From: Fundicoccus culcitae
GTDB lineage: Bacteria; Bacillota; Bacilli; Lactobacillales; Aerococcaceae
Reading direction: 5' to 3'
Length of the DNA stretch: 64,000 nucleotides
Assembly: GCF_024661895.1 (NCBI RefSeq)
Contig: NZ_CP102453.1
Coordinates: 1,116,001-1,180,000, forward strand
The position numbers and the translations under genes are program-made. The first letter of the stretch is position 1; every line of letters begins with the position of its first letter. Under the pieces are notes generated by a model. That model made no database searches. It saw nothing but the letters and a program-made list of their open reading frames with translations, and had not been told where the DNA came from. Of this stretch, positions 37,326 through 46,455 are shown piece by piece.

Positions 37326-38816
37326 TTAGCTATTCTTCAAATTTGCACGAACATCAAAAAGGGCTTTTTGCACTTTAATGATTACCTCGTTCGTAATTAG
37401 ATCATCGTAAAAAATGATTTGCTTGTTTTTGATTTGCTCAATATGTACATTGGTGGCGATGATATGGTATTTGGATTGTTCCAAGTTATTTATGTCGATG
37501 GTTAAATCTTGAAAGGCTTCAACGATCACATTTTGTGAGGTGTAATAGTTAGCGAGATCACAGATCGCCTTCACATGAAAATCATCCAAATCACTGATAA
37601 CTAAAATATAAATCTTCGGTTCAATTTCATTCAATTGAACCACTAGTTGATCCCAATGATTAAAAATAATATAAATCAAATAGTTTTGTAAGGTCGTGGT
37701 ACATTTTGAATTATAGTGCTTCACCAAATAAATCGCAGCCTGCTCAACTTCTTGGTAAAAATCAGGATACTTTTTCTTAAGTTTATGACAAAAATTACCG
37801 ATTCGATCCACCAGCAAGAAACTCGAGGTCGTATTTTGACGATCAATTAAAACCGTATTATACAGCGTAAATATATAAGCTTCTGGATTAGTTAATTCCA
37901 AGCCAAAGGTCTTTTTTAAATGGCTGACCATTGCTTCTATATCTGACAAAAGAGCCTTCACTTTGGCATCTGTTTGACTGGCTTCGACCAGTTCAGCATA
38001 ATTAAAGTAATGGTTTGTATGATTAAAATTGACAAACAAATCAAAAATTTGGTCATAATCAAGGGGTTTGCCAAACGTTGTTTGAAAATACTCCGCTTGC
38101 TGCAAAAATTTAGGGTTTTTCTGTTTTTGGTCATAATACTCACGAATGGAATCATCAATATTTTCAATGTTATGACCCGCTAACCCCCGCAATAGATTGA
38201 CCGCCGTCATAAGCTTCATCGATCTAAAGCTGGCAAACTTCATCGGTAAATTGTTACTCTTGGTAAAATATAAAATTAATTCTTCAAATGGCTTTTCGTC
38301 TATTGTTGGAAAAGGCCATTCCATTATACAATAGCGTTCCGTGAAGTACTGATAATAGAAAAACCGTATATCCACCTCATTGCCTTCAAAATAATAGGGC
38401 CGTCCTTTAATTTCAATATTATATTGCTTGCGCAAAAACTGATTGAACTCGGCTAATAAGCGATACATGGTCGGTTCGCTTGAATTAGTTGCTTCAGCCA
38501 CTTCGTTTAAGTGATTAATTGGCTTATACAGCATGTCTTCAACCATTTTTAGCATCGGTATTTCCGCTAAAAAATATTTCATAATTTGTTGGATATCCGA
38601 ATCGTTTTCTAATTCAAGTCGATATAGTTTTTGAATATTATTTATTTTTATTGTTGGGAATATCGCTTCGAGTTCTGCAATATCTTTTAAGAAAGTTTTT
38701 TCAGAACAACCAACGGCTTGCACGATAGAATCAAGCGTTACCCAATCATTTTCATCATATAAAAATTGAATTAAATCCATACGCCTAACATTCGTTCTAC
38801 TCATTATCTGGCGCAT
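37326..38816 (-). CDS. Mga-family transcriptional regulator
   Basis: 496 aa. Two N-terminal helix-turn-helix blocks (about 10-60 with VTLDSIVQAVGCSEKTFLKD; about 95-135 with NEVAEATNSSEPTMYRLLAE), then a PRD-like middle and a C-terminal EIIB-like domain (KIYILVISDLDDFHV onwards). This is the Mga/AtxA architecture used for surface and virulence genes. GGAGGG lies five bases before the ATG. It stands immediately upstream of the TasA-like operon on the same strand, with a terminator between, and is the obvious candidate regulator of that operon. Confidence 0.86.
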   Translation of the reverse strand: MRQIMSRTNVRRMDLIQFLYDENDWVTLDSIVQAVGCSEKTFLKDIAELEAIFPTIKINNIQKLYRLELENDSDIQQIMKYFLAEIPMLKMVEDMLYKPINHLNEVAEATNSSEPTMYRLLAEFNQFLRKQYNIEIKGRPYYFEGNEVDIRFFYYQYFTERYCIMEWPFPTIDEKPFEELILYFTKSNNLPMKFASFRSMKLMTAVNLLRGLAGHNIENIDDSIREYYDQKQKNPKFLQQAEYFQTTFGKPLDYDQIFDLFVNFNHTNHYFNYAELVEASQTDAKVKALLSDIEAMVSHLKKTFGLELTNPEAYIFTLYNTVLIDRQNTTSSFLLVDRIGNFCHKLKKKYPDFYQEVEQAAIYLVKHYNSKCTTTLQNYLIYIIFNHWDQLVVQLNEIEPKIYILVISDLDDFHVKAICDLANYYTSQNVIVEAFQDLTIDINNLEQSKYHIIATNVHIEQIKNKQIIFYDDLITNEVIIKVQKALFDVRANLKNS

Positions 38817-38836
38817 AACATCCCTCCATATAATAA

Positions 38837-38867
38837 CAGTAAAGGTTCAATATTAAGATATTTACTG
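38837..38867. promoter_or_regulatory. Inverted repeat before the Mga-like gene
   Basis: CAGTAAA and TTTACTG are exact inverted arms separated by 17 bases, 21 bases upstream of the ATG. It may be an autoregulatory site. Confidence 0.5.
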
Positions 38868-39011
38868 TGTCAGACTTTAGGGATTATTATATCAAATTTA
38901 TTATAAGAAAAAAATAATAACTTTGATTTTTAATAAATTATTTTAATTTAATCGATAGTTTATAGAGATAAATTTTATCATTAAAGTTACATTAAATTTA
39001 AATTAGCTACT

Positions 39012-40520
39012 TTAATCTCTATCAAGCTGTTGATCTAGCTTTACTAAATCAAGTGCATCATAGGTCCTAAAAAAGGTATATAGTTGCTGAAAGACTTTTT
39101 GGTTAGCTCCGGCTTCATCATTTTCGACTTGTAAGACTAACAGGGGTTCATGCAAACTTAAACGTAACAAGTACCAGCCGCTCCCAAAGGGCTCTGTAAC
39201 ATTCACACGAATCCCTTCGTGATTATCCGTTTCAATATCAAAGCCATCCGTCTTTTCAACAAACCCGGCCATATCATCAATGACTTGTTGCCCATAGGCT
39301 TTAAAGTTGTCAACCTTAATAGGAAAGCGTACTTCTTGGGTTTCAGCGGGTTGTTGCAATTCTTGAATCAAATCACTTAATTGACGGCCTTGTGACTGTA
39401 GTTTTGGCAACAACATCAAAATTTTCGCCACCACATACGCCCCATCATCGAGAAAATAATTTTCTCTAAAGGCAGCATGCCCACTGGTTTCAATGGCTAA
39501 AGGCGTCGAAATCCCAGCAGCATTTAATTCAATGGCTTTGTTAATCACGTTACGATAACCCGAAATATGTCGGTATTGCTTACCACCTAATTGATTAATA
39601 AAAGTTTTTAAATGTGAAGAAGTAGGTGAATTTGTTACAATCGTAGCCCCCTTCTCTTCCTCTAACACAATATGCGCTAGGACGGCAATTAAATTGTTCC
39701 GATTGATAACCTCGCCATTGGAAGCCACAACCGCAGCCCGGTCGACATCTGTATCAAAAATAATTCCTAGGTCTGCTTGATTATCCAAAACCGCTTGGCG
39801 AATACTTGCCATCGCTTCTTTATTATCCGGGTTAGGCACATGATTTGGAAAATTGCCATCAGGATCTAAAAATTGACTACCACGGGTATCAGCGCCTAAA
39901 ACGGCTAATACTTGACTGGCAAAGAAGCCGCCCGCACCATTACCCGCATCTAATACAATCCGCATGCCGGCCAATGGTTCGCTACTGTCCGTTCCTTTTT
40001 GAATCCGTTCAACTAAATCTTGGGCATAACGCGGAATTAAAGCGATTTTGCTGACAGAACCTTTAGTTGGGGCTTCAATTGGGTTATCGGCTAGCTTTAT
40101 AAGGGTATCCATATCTTCATGTTCCGCTCCACCGGTTTTCGTAAAAAATTTCAAGCCATTATACATATACGGCAAATGACTAGCGGTCACCATAATACTG
40201 CCATCGGCATCAAATTCTGCATATTGCGTTGCCATAAACATAGCCGGTGTCGTCGCCATCTCGGCATCCAAAACTTCAACACCCACTTCAATAAATGTCT
40301 CAATTAAACTGTTTTTTATTGCGGGTCCACTCAAGCGACTATCCACACCCACCGCAATCTTTAACGGACGGCGTTCAATCTGTTTTTCTTCGCTTAAAAA
40401 ATGCACAAAACCATGGGCGATTTTACGGATGGCTTCCTCTGTGAGGTTAACGTCATGGTCGTCCGTTTTAATCGCAATACCGCGGATATCGGATCCGTTA
40501 ATTAATTTTTCTAATGTCAT
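39012..40520 (-). CDS. Phosphohexomutase (phosphomannomutase/phosphoglucomutase)
   Basis: 502 aa from the ATG at 40520, six bases after AAAGGTG (a GTG nine bases earlier is part of that site). Alpha-D-phosphohexomutase fold: phosphoserine 114 in MVTASHLPY, metal loop DTDVDR, sugar loop ETSGHAAFRE and a C-terminal phosphate-binding domain. TASHL instead of TASHN is a small departure. It interconverts mannose or glucose 1- and 6-phosphates for polysaccharide precursors. Followed on the same strand upstream by a membrane protein gene (27 bases apart), with which it probably forms an operon. Confidence 0.88.
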   Translation of the reverse strand: MTLEKLINGSDIRGIAIKTDDHDVNLTEEAIRKIAHGFVHFLSEEKQIERRPLKIAVGVDSRLSGPAIKNSLIETFIEVGVEVLDAEMATTPAMFMATQYAEFDADGSIMVTASHLPYMYNGLKFFTKTGGAEHEDMDTLIKLADNPIEAPTKGSVSKIALIPRYAQDLVERIQKGTDSSEPLAGMRIVLDAGNGAGGFFASQVLAVLGADTRGSQFLDPDGNFPNHVPNPDNKEAMASIRQAVLDNQADLGIIFDTDVDRAAVVASNGEVINRNNLIAVLAHIVLEEEKGATIVTNSPTSSHLKTFINQLGGKQYRHISGYRNVINKAIELNAAGISTPLAIETSGHAAFRENYFLDDGAYVVAKILMLLPKLQSQGRQLSDLIQELQQPAETQEVRFPIKVDNFKAYGQQVIDDMAGFVEKTDGFDIETDNHEGIRVNVTEPFGSGWYLLRLSLHEPLLVLQVENDEAGANQKVFQQLYTFFRTYDALDLVKLDQQLDRD

Positions 40521-40549
40521 TTTTATCACCTTTCGCAGAGATATTTAGT

Positions 40550-41722
40550 TTAAGGGGCATGGTTGTGAACTTTAACTTGAAAAACGGGCACGGGAGGTTC
40601 GGTTTTACCAATGAGAACTTGTAAAAGTAGCATCAGCCATGTGAGGGCCAGTAAAAAACAAATGATTTCAAAACCTGTCAACGTCATATAAATACCGTTG
40701 ACATACAAAAGGGTAATAACGAGCAGTGTCGCACCAATTGCGTAGGAAATGATTAGAAATTCGCGCGAAATATTGGGGACAAACCATTTAATACCAACAA
40801 TCATTGCGATAACCATATATACGAGCATCCCCGCGGCTTGGTTGTGATACTCGGGCATTCTACCGGGGCCATCAGCGGGGAAATAGCCCACCAGACCTAA
40901 GCTGATGGCCATGACCGTCAACAAAATGCGTAAAATAAATAAGCCTTTGTGTTTAGGGAAGTATTCGGCTAGCGTAACGAACAAGTAATCAATCAAAGCA
41001 ATCAGTAAAAACGCCGCTAAAATGAGTGTTAAATTGAATTGCCAGCTATTGGCAGCATCGCCCGTCCCAAGAAACGATAAATTATCTTGCCACCATTGCG
41101 CTTCGCCATTTGTGATCATCGCAATCACGACACCCGTTAAAATCACAGATATCAAGAGTTTTATCATTAGTGAGAACGACAAAATTAGGACAAAATTCAA
41201 AGCCGAATATTGAATCACAGCGATAAAAATAAAAGCAAATAAAGTCGCTAAATAAATATCTAAATACAAACCCACGAACAACCGCCCTAAAACCCAAAAG
41301 GCAAACAGTAAAATAATGGCGACAATAATAGCGAAGGAAATCATGATAGTAGGAAAATTCCGCCAATAAATCTTTTCTAAATTAGGCTGTCGGCGTCGTT
41401 TTTGTTTGATAAAGAAGACCGCGAATGTGATTAAACCACTAATGACACCCAGGAGAATCGTCATGGAGGCGACCGAAACTGTTCCAGATAATGGAATTAA
41501 ACGGTCACCACGAATAGCAAAAAAAGCATAGAAAATGATGGCGACGATGATTGAAGGAATTAAAAACAAACGCAAAGCCACGCGTTGTTCTTCTGGCTGT
41601 GTTTGATCAGCTTGTAGGATATAGGTTTTCCCACTAATTTCGAGTTGAATTTTATTTTTTTGGGCTATATCTAAGGGATATTCCGAATAGACATTTAGTT
41701 CTAATTCATGTTTAGGTTCCAT
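40550..41722 (-). CDS. Polytopic membrane protein, unknown function
   Basis: 390 aa. Residues 1-60 are soluble and beta-rich; about ten hydrophobic segments follow to residue 370, then a short polar tail. I recognise no transporter motif. AGGAGG precedes the ATG. Its operon partner is a phosphohexomutase, so a role in envelope polysaccharide is possible but unproven. One dispersed 10-mer (41251-41260) lies in the coding region, read as Asp-Ile-Tyr-Leu. Confidence 0.75.
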   Translation of the reverse strand: MEPKHELELNVYSEYPLDIAQKNKIQLEISGKTYILQADQTQPEEQRVALRLFLIPSIIVAIIFYAFFAIRGDRLIPLSGTVSVASMTILLGVISGLITFAVFFIKQKRRRQPNLEKIYWRNFPTIMISFAIIVAIILLFAFWVLGRLFVGLYLDIYLATLFAFIFIAVIQYSALNFVLILSFSLMIKLLISVILTGVVIAMITNGEAQWWQDNLSFLGTGDAANSWQFNLTLILAAFLLIALIDYLFVTLAEYFPKHKGLFILRILLTVMAISLGLVGYFPADGPGRMPEYHNQAAGMLVYMVIAMIVGIKWFVPNISREFLIISYAIGATLLVITLLYVNGIYMTLTGFEIICFLLALTWLMLLLQVLIGKTEPPVPVFQVKVHNHAP

Positions 41723-41942
41723 GATAATACCTCCTACTAGTATACGCTTTCTAATTTGAGTATAACCTAGAAAGCCTTGGAGGGCAATTTGTAAATATTA
41801 TTTGTGAAATGAATAATGGGGTTGCTTGTCGTGGGGAGGATGATGATTGGGGAGCTTTTACGGAGGCTTGAAACACTTTTTTTGGAATTAAATGCGGTGA
41901 ATGATAGAATTAAAGTAGAATAATTTTAGGAGGAGCAAGAAA

Positions 41943-42593
41943 ATGAAGGTATTATTTATAGGCGCTAATGGTAAAGTGGGACGTCAATTTGCTGATATCA
42001 TGAAAGACCATCCAACAATTAATGAAAGAGCCATGATTCGCAATCCTGAACAACAAGCTTTTTTCGATGAGCGTGGGATTGAAACTGTGTTGTTGGATTT
42101 GAGTAAGGTCAGTGTTGACGATTTGGCCGCTGTTGCAGCTGGCATGGACGCAGTCATTTTCAGTGCCGGCGCTGGGGGTAAAGGCCTAGATAAAATTTTC
42201 ACCGTCGACTTAGATGGCGCTGTCAAAGCAATGGAAGCTGCTGAAAAAGCTGGCGTGAAACGTTTTGTCATGGTAAGTACATTTAGAACAGGCCGCCAAG
42301 AAATGGATAAGCAAAATGATTTACGCTACTATACGATTGGCAAGCATTATGCCGACGAATGGTTGAAGACACGCACGGACTTGGATTGGACGATTGTTCA
42401 CCCAGGTATCTTAACCGATGAAGCTGGCACGGGTCAGGTTAAGGTGGGGATGGGTAATGAAATTGCTGAAATTTCCCGCCAAGATGTTGCGCGCGTCCTA
42501 GTTGCTGTATTAGAGCATGATTCAACCATCGGGAAAGAATTTGAAGTCTTGGCCGGTGATGTCGCTGTGGATGAGGCCGTTCAATCGGTGTAG
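41943..42593 (+). CDS. NAD(P)-binding atypical SDR protein
   Basis: 216 aa, single Rossmann domain with GANGKVGRQ at residues 8-16, FSAGAGG at the second turn and FVMVSTFRTG. This is the NmrA/YwnB-like atypical short-chain dehydrogenase group, often acting as redox sensors or quinone/flavin reductases. The ATG has AGGAGGAGC upstream. It is a single gene flanked downstream by a strong terminator. Confidence 0.82.
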   Translation: MKVLFIGANGKVGRQFADIMKDHPTINERAMIRNPEQQAFFDERGIETVLLDLSKVSVDDLAAVAAGMDAVIFSAGAGGKGLDKIFTVDLDGAVKAMEAAEKAGVKRFVMVSTFRTGRQEMDKQNDLRYYTIGKHYADEWLKTRTDLDWTIVHPGILTDEAGTGQVKVGMGNEIAEISRQDVARVLVAVLEHDSTIGKEFEVLAGDVAVDEAVQSV

Positions 42594-42630
42594 AGTTGCA
42601 GAAGGTTTCTGTAAATACGTTGCTAAATTT

Positions 42631-42676
42631 AAAACCCTAGGAATCTATTCGATTTGTACAGATTCCTAGGGTTTTT
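42631..42676 (+). terminator. Terminator after the NAD(P)-binding protein
   Basis: AAAACCCTAGGAATC and GATTCCTAGGGTTTT arms around a 15-base loop, ending in TTTTT. Confidence 0.92.
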
Positions 42677-42821
42677 GGGTGTTTGGGTTCTTGGGTGTTA
42701 GGGGGAAGTAAGCGGGCCGGTCGTCACCTAATGATAGATTCATAATTTTAATTGGTGGCGAGGGGGGGTTTCCTGTATGACATTAAACTTGTTCATTGTC
42801 ACTCAGTTGTAAGTGAGTCGT

Positions 42822-43143
42822 TTAAATGGACGTGGAATAAAGCTAATCGTAATTAGGAAATAAGTGATTGACCACCTACCTAAGGTGGGTCCGGAAAATT
42901 TTGATTGGTGGCGAGTAAGCGGGAAGTGAGCGGATGTTAAGTAAAGCTAATCGGTCAACAAATAACTCATTTTTGTGACCAAATAATGCTAATCGGTCAT
43001 CTGCTCGAGTAGCAAAAGACAGAATAGCCTATTTTGTCCATAATCCGGGTAAAAAAGTAAGTGGTAAATCAGAAAATGTTATTATCACTCAGATATTTCC
43101 ATGTGACAATAACTTAGTTGAACATTGAGAGACGGCCTATCAC
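42822..43143. repeat. Hairpin-repeat island, first part
   Basis: Contains AAGCGGGAAGTGAGCGGATG, GGTCA...TGACC and CTGTC/GACAG-type hairpins (the latter imperfect) and GTTATTATCACTCAGATATT with its partner GTGACAATAAC. The same order of units is repeated at 43409-43690 and, inverted, at 48810-49045. Non-coding. Confidence 0.75.
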
Positions 43144-43164
43144 TTCCCGCTTACCGTGAACTGA

Positions 43165-43409
43165 GCGCTCACATATTCAGGCGCTTGTTGTGTGCGCGAA
43201 CTGAAGCGCTCACATATTCGGATGCTTGTTGTGTGCGCGAACCGAGGCGCTCACATATTCAGGCGCTTGTTGTGTGCGCGAACTGGAGCGCTCACATATT
43301 CGGATGCTTGTTGTGTGCGCGAACCAGAGCGCTCACATATTCGGATGCTTGTTGTGTGCGCGAACTGGAGCGCTCACATATTCGAGCAATTGTTGTGTGC
43401 GCGAACGTA
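43165..43409. repeat. Six tandem copies of a 41-bp hairpin unit
   Basis: GCGCTCACATATTC begins at 43165, 43206, 43247, 43288, 43329 and 43370, an exact 41-base period. Each unit has GCGCTCACA and TGTGTGCGC arms and a variable loop centre (for example CGGATGC or CAGGCGC). Because 41 is not a multiple of three, the array is open in several frames without encoding a repeated protein. Confidence 0.92.
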
Positions 43410-43690
43410 AGCGGGAAGTGAGCGGATGTTAAGTAAAGCTAATCGGTCAACAAATGACTGATTTCGTGACTGAGTAAAGCTAATCGGTCAACAAATAACT
43501 CATTTTTGTAACCAAATAAAGCTAATCTGTCATCTGCTCGAGTAGCAAAAGACAGATTAGCCTATTCTATCCAAAATCTGGATAAAAAAGTAAGTGGGAA
43601 ATCAGAAAACGTTATTATCACTCAGATATTTCCATGTGACAATAACTTAGTTGAGCATTGAGAGACGGCCTATCACTTCCCGCTTACATG
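43409..43690. repeat. Hairpin-repeat island, second copy of the block
   Basis: A second copy of the 42.9-43.14 kb block: AAGCGGGAAGTGAGCGGATG, three GGTCA-type hairpins, CTGTCATCTGCTCGAG with GACAG at 43528-43556, then GTTATTATCACTCAGATATT and GAGACGGCCTATCACTTCCC. The two copies flank the 41-bp array directly. Confidence 0.8.
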
Positions 43691-43801
43691 GCGAGGAGAT
43701 ATTTGTGATTCGCCACCTAATTTGATTGATGGCGAGGACGTATTTGTGCTTCGCCATCCAATTTGATTGATGGCGAAGAGATATAAGGGCTTCGCCACCC
43801 A
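43690..43801. repeat. Three GGCGA...TTCGCCA hairpin units
   Basis: Three tandem units with GGCGA(G/A)GA and TTCGCCA arms separated by TTTGATTGAT linkers, the same family as 6742-6868. Confidence 0.78.
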
Positions 43802-43864
43802 ATTGAGAATAAGTTGTCTAGCATGACACTGTGTCCGAAATCAACCTGTTCCTATACTTCCCAC

Positions 43865-44130
43865 TTACCTCAACGTAAGCGGGAAGTGAGCGAACGTTAA
43901 ATAAAGCTAATCGGTCACCAACTACCTAGTTTGATGACCGAATAGCCTAATTTGTAGTTTATTAAATGATCACACATTTCTCGCTTAGTTTCACGCTCAC
44001 AACAACGGCTCCAATATGTGTGCGCCTATCATCACGCTCACAACAACTGCTCCAATGTGTGTGCGCTGGTACAGCAGAAGTGGGAAATGACGGTTCTTCA
44101 CTTCCCACTTACTCTCATCAAGTTGAATGG
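43865..44130. repeat. Hairpin-repeat island, last part
   Basis: Carries AAGCGGGAAGTGAGCGAACG, GGTCACCAACTACC with TGACCG, two GCTCACAACAAC...TGTGTGCGC units and an AAGTGGGAAATGACGGTTC unit. It resembles 6205-6520 in content and order. Nothing coding is seen between 42594 and 44252. Confidence 0.75.
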
Positions 44131-44252
44131 CGGATGGAAACCAGGAAGTGAAAGGTGGTTATTTTTACTTAGATTTTCTGATATGACTTTAGTGGAAAAG
44201 GTCATACCAGCTTAAGTTTCATTTAGCGAGTAATCATCCTCTACACTTTTCC

Positions 44253-44969
44253 CTACTCATTCCCTTTCACCTTATACCGCAGCCACACCGCATCATGTTC
44301 CAAAGCTTGCACATCGATTAACTCAAACGCAATGGGTTTAATCTCCGACAAACCAGCTTTAGCGGTGAATAATGCCGGCATGTCAGGGTCTCCGTTAGCA
44401 AAAGCTCCCATCAAAATACTCACTTCATCAACCAAGCCTTCCGATAAGAAGGACCAGTTAATGACACCGCCAATCATCATGCGTTGAATATTAAATAACT
44501 CTGCTAATTTCCGTAAAGCCAAAGGCTTGTCAATCGCATTTTCCCCCGCAATAATATAGGAGATATTTAGTTGACGTAAAAAAGCTTTATAGGCGTTTGA
44601 CACTTGATCGGTCAGGATTTCAATCACATGGGCATGGACCTTGCCGTAAAAGACGTCATTGGTTTCCCAACCCAATCGACCCCATGGATCCATCGAAATG
44701 TAATACATCGTCGCATCGTCAACCGCCACAAAATCACCTTCTGGCACTGGGGCAGCCTTTTCATTCACCGCCGGTGTACGATAGTGGGTAATGTTATCAT
44801 CGGTCGAGGTCCGGCCGTTTAAATACCCATCAATATCAAAAACTTGCTGGTCAGGATATAAAGCCAAGGCTTGATACAACTCGCTGGTTCCTGTGAAACG
44901 CGGCACATCAACCGAATTAATTTTGCCATCTAAAGTCATTAAAGTATGGATTAATACATAAGGTTTCAT
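44253..44969 (-). CDS. RibD C-terminal/dihydrofolate-reductase-fold reductase
   Basis: 238 aa, single domain of the RibD_C family (NADPH-dependent pyrimidine deaminase-reductase fold). PYVLIHTLMTLDGKI opens the Rossmann-like fold, and MIGGVINWSFLSEGLVDEVS is the conserved C-terminal cofactor motif with GG. As a stand-alone gene outside a rib operon it is more likely a general reductase or flavin-related enzyme than RibD itself. One AAAGGGC lies upstream of the ATG. Confidence 0.82.
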   Translation of the reverse strand: MKPYVLIHTLMTLDGKINSVDVPRFTGTSELYQALALYPDQQVFDIDGYLNGRTSTDDNITHYRTPAVNEKAAPVPEGDFVAVDDATMYYISMDPWGRLGWETNDVFYGKVHAHVIEILTDQVSNAYKAFLRQLNISYIIAGENAIDKPLALRKLAELFNIQRMMIGGVINWSFLSEGLVDEVSILMGAFANGDPDMPALFTAKAGLSEIKPIAFELIDVQALEHDAVWLRYKVKGNE

Positions 44970-44994
44970 TTAACACACAGCCCTTTCTTCTTTT

Positions 44995-45028
44995 AATAAA
45001 TATCCCTGTAATATAAGGGATATTTATT
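44995..45028. terminator. Stem made of two inverted 10-mers
   Basis: AATAAATATCCCT and AGGGATATTTATT are exact inverted arms separated by eight bases. This stem lies just downstream of the SDR gene stop and is built from two copies of the dispersed 10-mer, so it probably also acts as a transcription terminator. Confidence 0.75.
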
Positions 45029-45032
45029 GGGG

Positions 45033-45767
45033 TTAAACGGATTGTTTTGAAGCGCGAATAATCATGTCGCTAATCGTCACTTCGGCCGGGGTGTCGATGG
45101 CGTAAACAACGGCTTTAGCAATGTCTTGCGGTTTGATGCCGATTTCTTTTTGCATCTTATAAATCATTTGCGAATCTTCGGCATCGTTGATAGTTTGGTA
45201 AAGTTCGGTGTCTGTCGTTCCGGGCGAGATGATGGTTGACTTGATATTATTATCCTTTTGTTCTTGACGCAAACCTTCCATAATGGCACGCACCGCAAAT
45301 TTCGTCCCGCAATAAACGGCTGAATTGGGATAGACCACATGACCTGCCACCGAGTCCGTCGCGATAATGTGACCCGATTGCTGTTCGACCATGGTTGGTA
45401 AAACGGCAGCGATACCGTGTAAAACCCCCATAATATTGGTGTCTAACATTTGTTGCCATTCATCAAGTTTGCGGTCAACCAGGGGCGCTGTTGGCATAAT
45501 ACCCGCATTGTTGAATAAAACATCAACGCGACCAAAGCGCTCTTTAGCTAGTTGAACAAGGTCTTCAAGATCTTCAAACTTGGTAACGTCGGTTTGTTGA
45601 TAAACAACGTTAGCATCGGGGTATTTATTGGCGAGGTCGGCTAATTTATCCACACGTCTTGCCCCTAAAACAAGACGAGCGCCTTTTTCAATTAATAATT
45701 CAGCAGTCGCTGCTCCAATTCCACTGGAAGCACCTGTAATAATAACAACTTTATCGTTTAATTCCAT
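45033..45767 (-). CDS. Short-chain dehydrogenase/reductase
   Basis: 244 aa classical SDR. Cofactor motif GASSGIGA at 12-19, NNAG at about 89-92, catalytic Ser in ATDSVAGHVV and the YxxxK motif as Y-C-G-T-K. The preference for NADP is suggested by ARRVDK after the second strand. Its ATG follows the stop of the acetyltransferase without a gap (TAAATGG), so the two are an operon divergent from a LysR-type regulator, its likely controller. Confidence 0.92.
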   Translation of the reverse strand: MELNDKVVIITGASSGIGAATAELLIEKGARLVLGARRVDKLADLANKYPDANVVYQQTDVTKFEDLEDLVQLAKERFGRVDVLFNNAGIMPTAPLVDRKLDEWQQMLDTNIMGVLHGIAAVLPTMVEQQSGHIIATDSVAGHVVYPNSAVYCGTKFAVRAIMEGLRQEQKDNNIKSTIISPGTTDTELYQTINDAEDSQMIYKMQKEIGIKPQDIAKAVVYAIDTPAEVTISDMIIRASKQSV

Positions 45768-46343
45768 TTATTTTTCCTCCACTGTAAGGTTTTTAATAAC
45801 TCTGGCCGGGATACCACCGACGACCGAATAAGGTGGGACATCCTTATTGACGACACAACCAGCCGCAACGACCGACCCTTTGCCAATGGTTACACCTTTC
45901 AGAATCGTTGCATTGGCCCCAATCCACACATCCTCTTCAATGACAATAGGCGCCGGATGTAAATTCCCTCGTTTTGAGGGCTCAAGGTCATGGTCCAGAG
46001 TGGCTAACACAACTTGGTGCCCAATCAGAGCATTATTGCCAATTTTGATGCCACCTTGATCTTGCATATGCACACTGGCATTAATAAAAACATTTTCACC
46101 AAATTGAATGTTTTTACCAAAATCCATATAAAACGGTTGTCGAATTCGTGTGGACTCAGGGATGCTATAACCTAATATCCTCTCAACTTTTGCGCGCATT
46201 TCCTCATCGGTATGATAGCTGTTGTTCATTTCGGCTAATCGTTCTTGTGTTTGGATACTAACGGACTGCATCGTCGCTTCAAATTCATTACCGGCAATCA
46301 GTGCTTTTCCTGCATTGAGATGTTCTAATAATTCTTCTAACAA
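45768..46343 (-). CDS. Maltose/galactoside O-acetyltransferase family protein
   Basis: 191 aa with a left-handed beta-helix of hexapeptide repeats (FGENVFINASVHMQDQGGIK, then IGNNALIGHQVVLATLDHD). The catalytic histidine is in LDHD and the CoA-binding part is IGANATILKGVTIGKGSVV. It acetylates sugar hydroxyls with acetyl-CoA. First gene of the two-gene operon with the SDR, divergent from the LysR gene with about 110 bases between. Confidence 0.9.
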   Translation of the reverse strand: MLEELLEHLNAGKALIAGNEFEATMQSVSIQTQERLAEMNNSYHTDEEMRAKVERILGYSIPESTRIRQPFYMDFGKNIQFGENVFINASVHMQDQGGIKIGNNALIGHQVVLATLDHDLEPSKRGNLHPAPIVIEEDVWIGANATILKGVTIGKGSVVAAGCVVNKDVPPYSVVGGIPARVIKNLTVEEK

Positions 46344-46455
46344 ATCATCGCCTCCTTGTGATACTTTTATTGTAAAGGATGCGACGTATTATTTGAAATG
46401 GTTATATTGAATACATTATAATGACTAAAAGGAATAATACAAAAGAGGTGTTTTG

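Noticed and set aside
43125-43432. Three overlapping open frames with repeated peptide units
   Set aside because: They are produced by the 41-bp non-coding array read in different frames, with no ribosome site or conserved protein.
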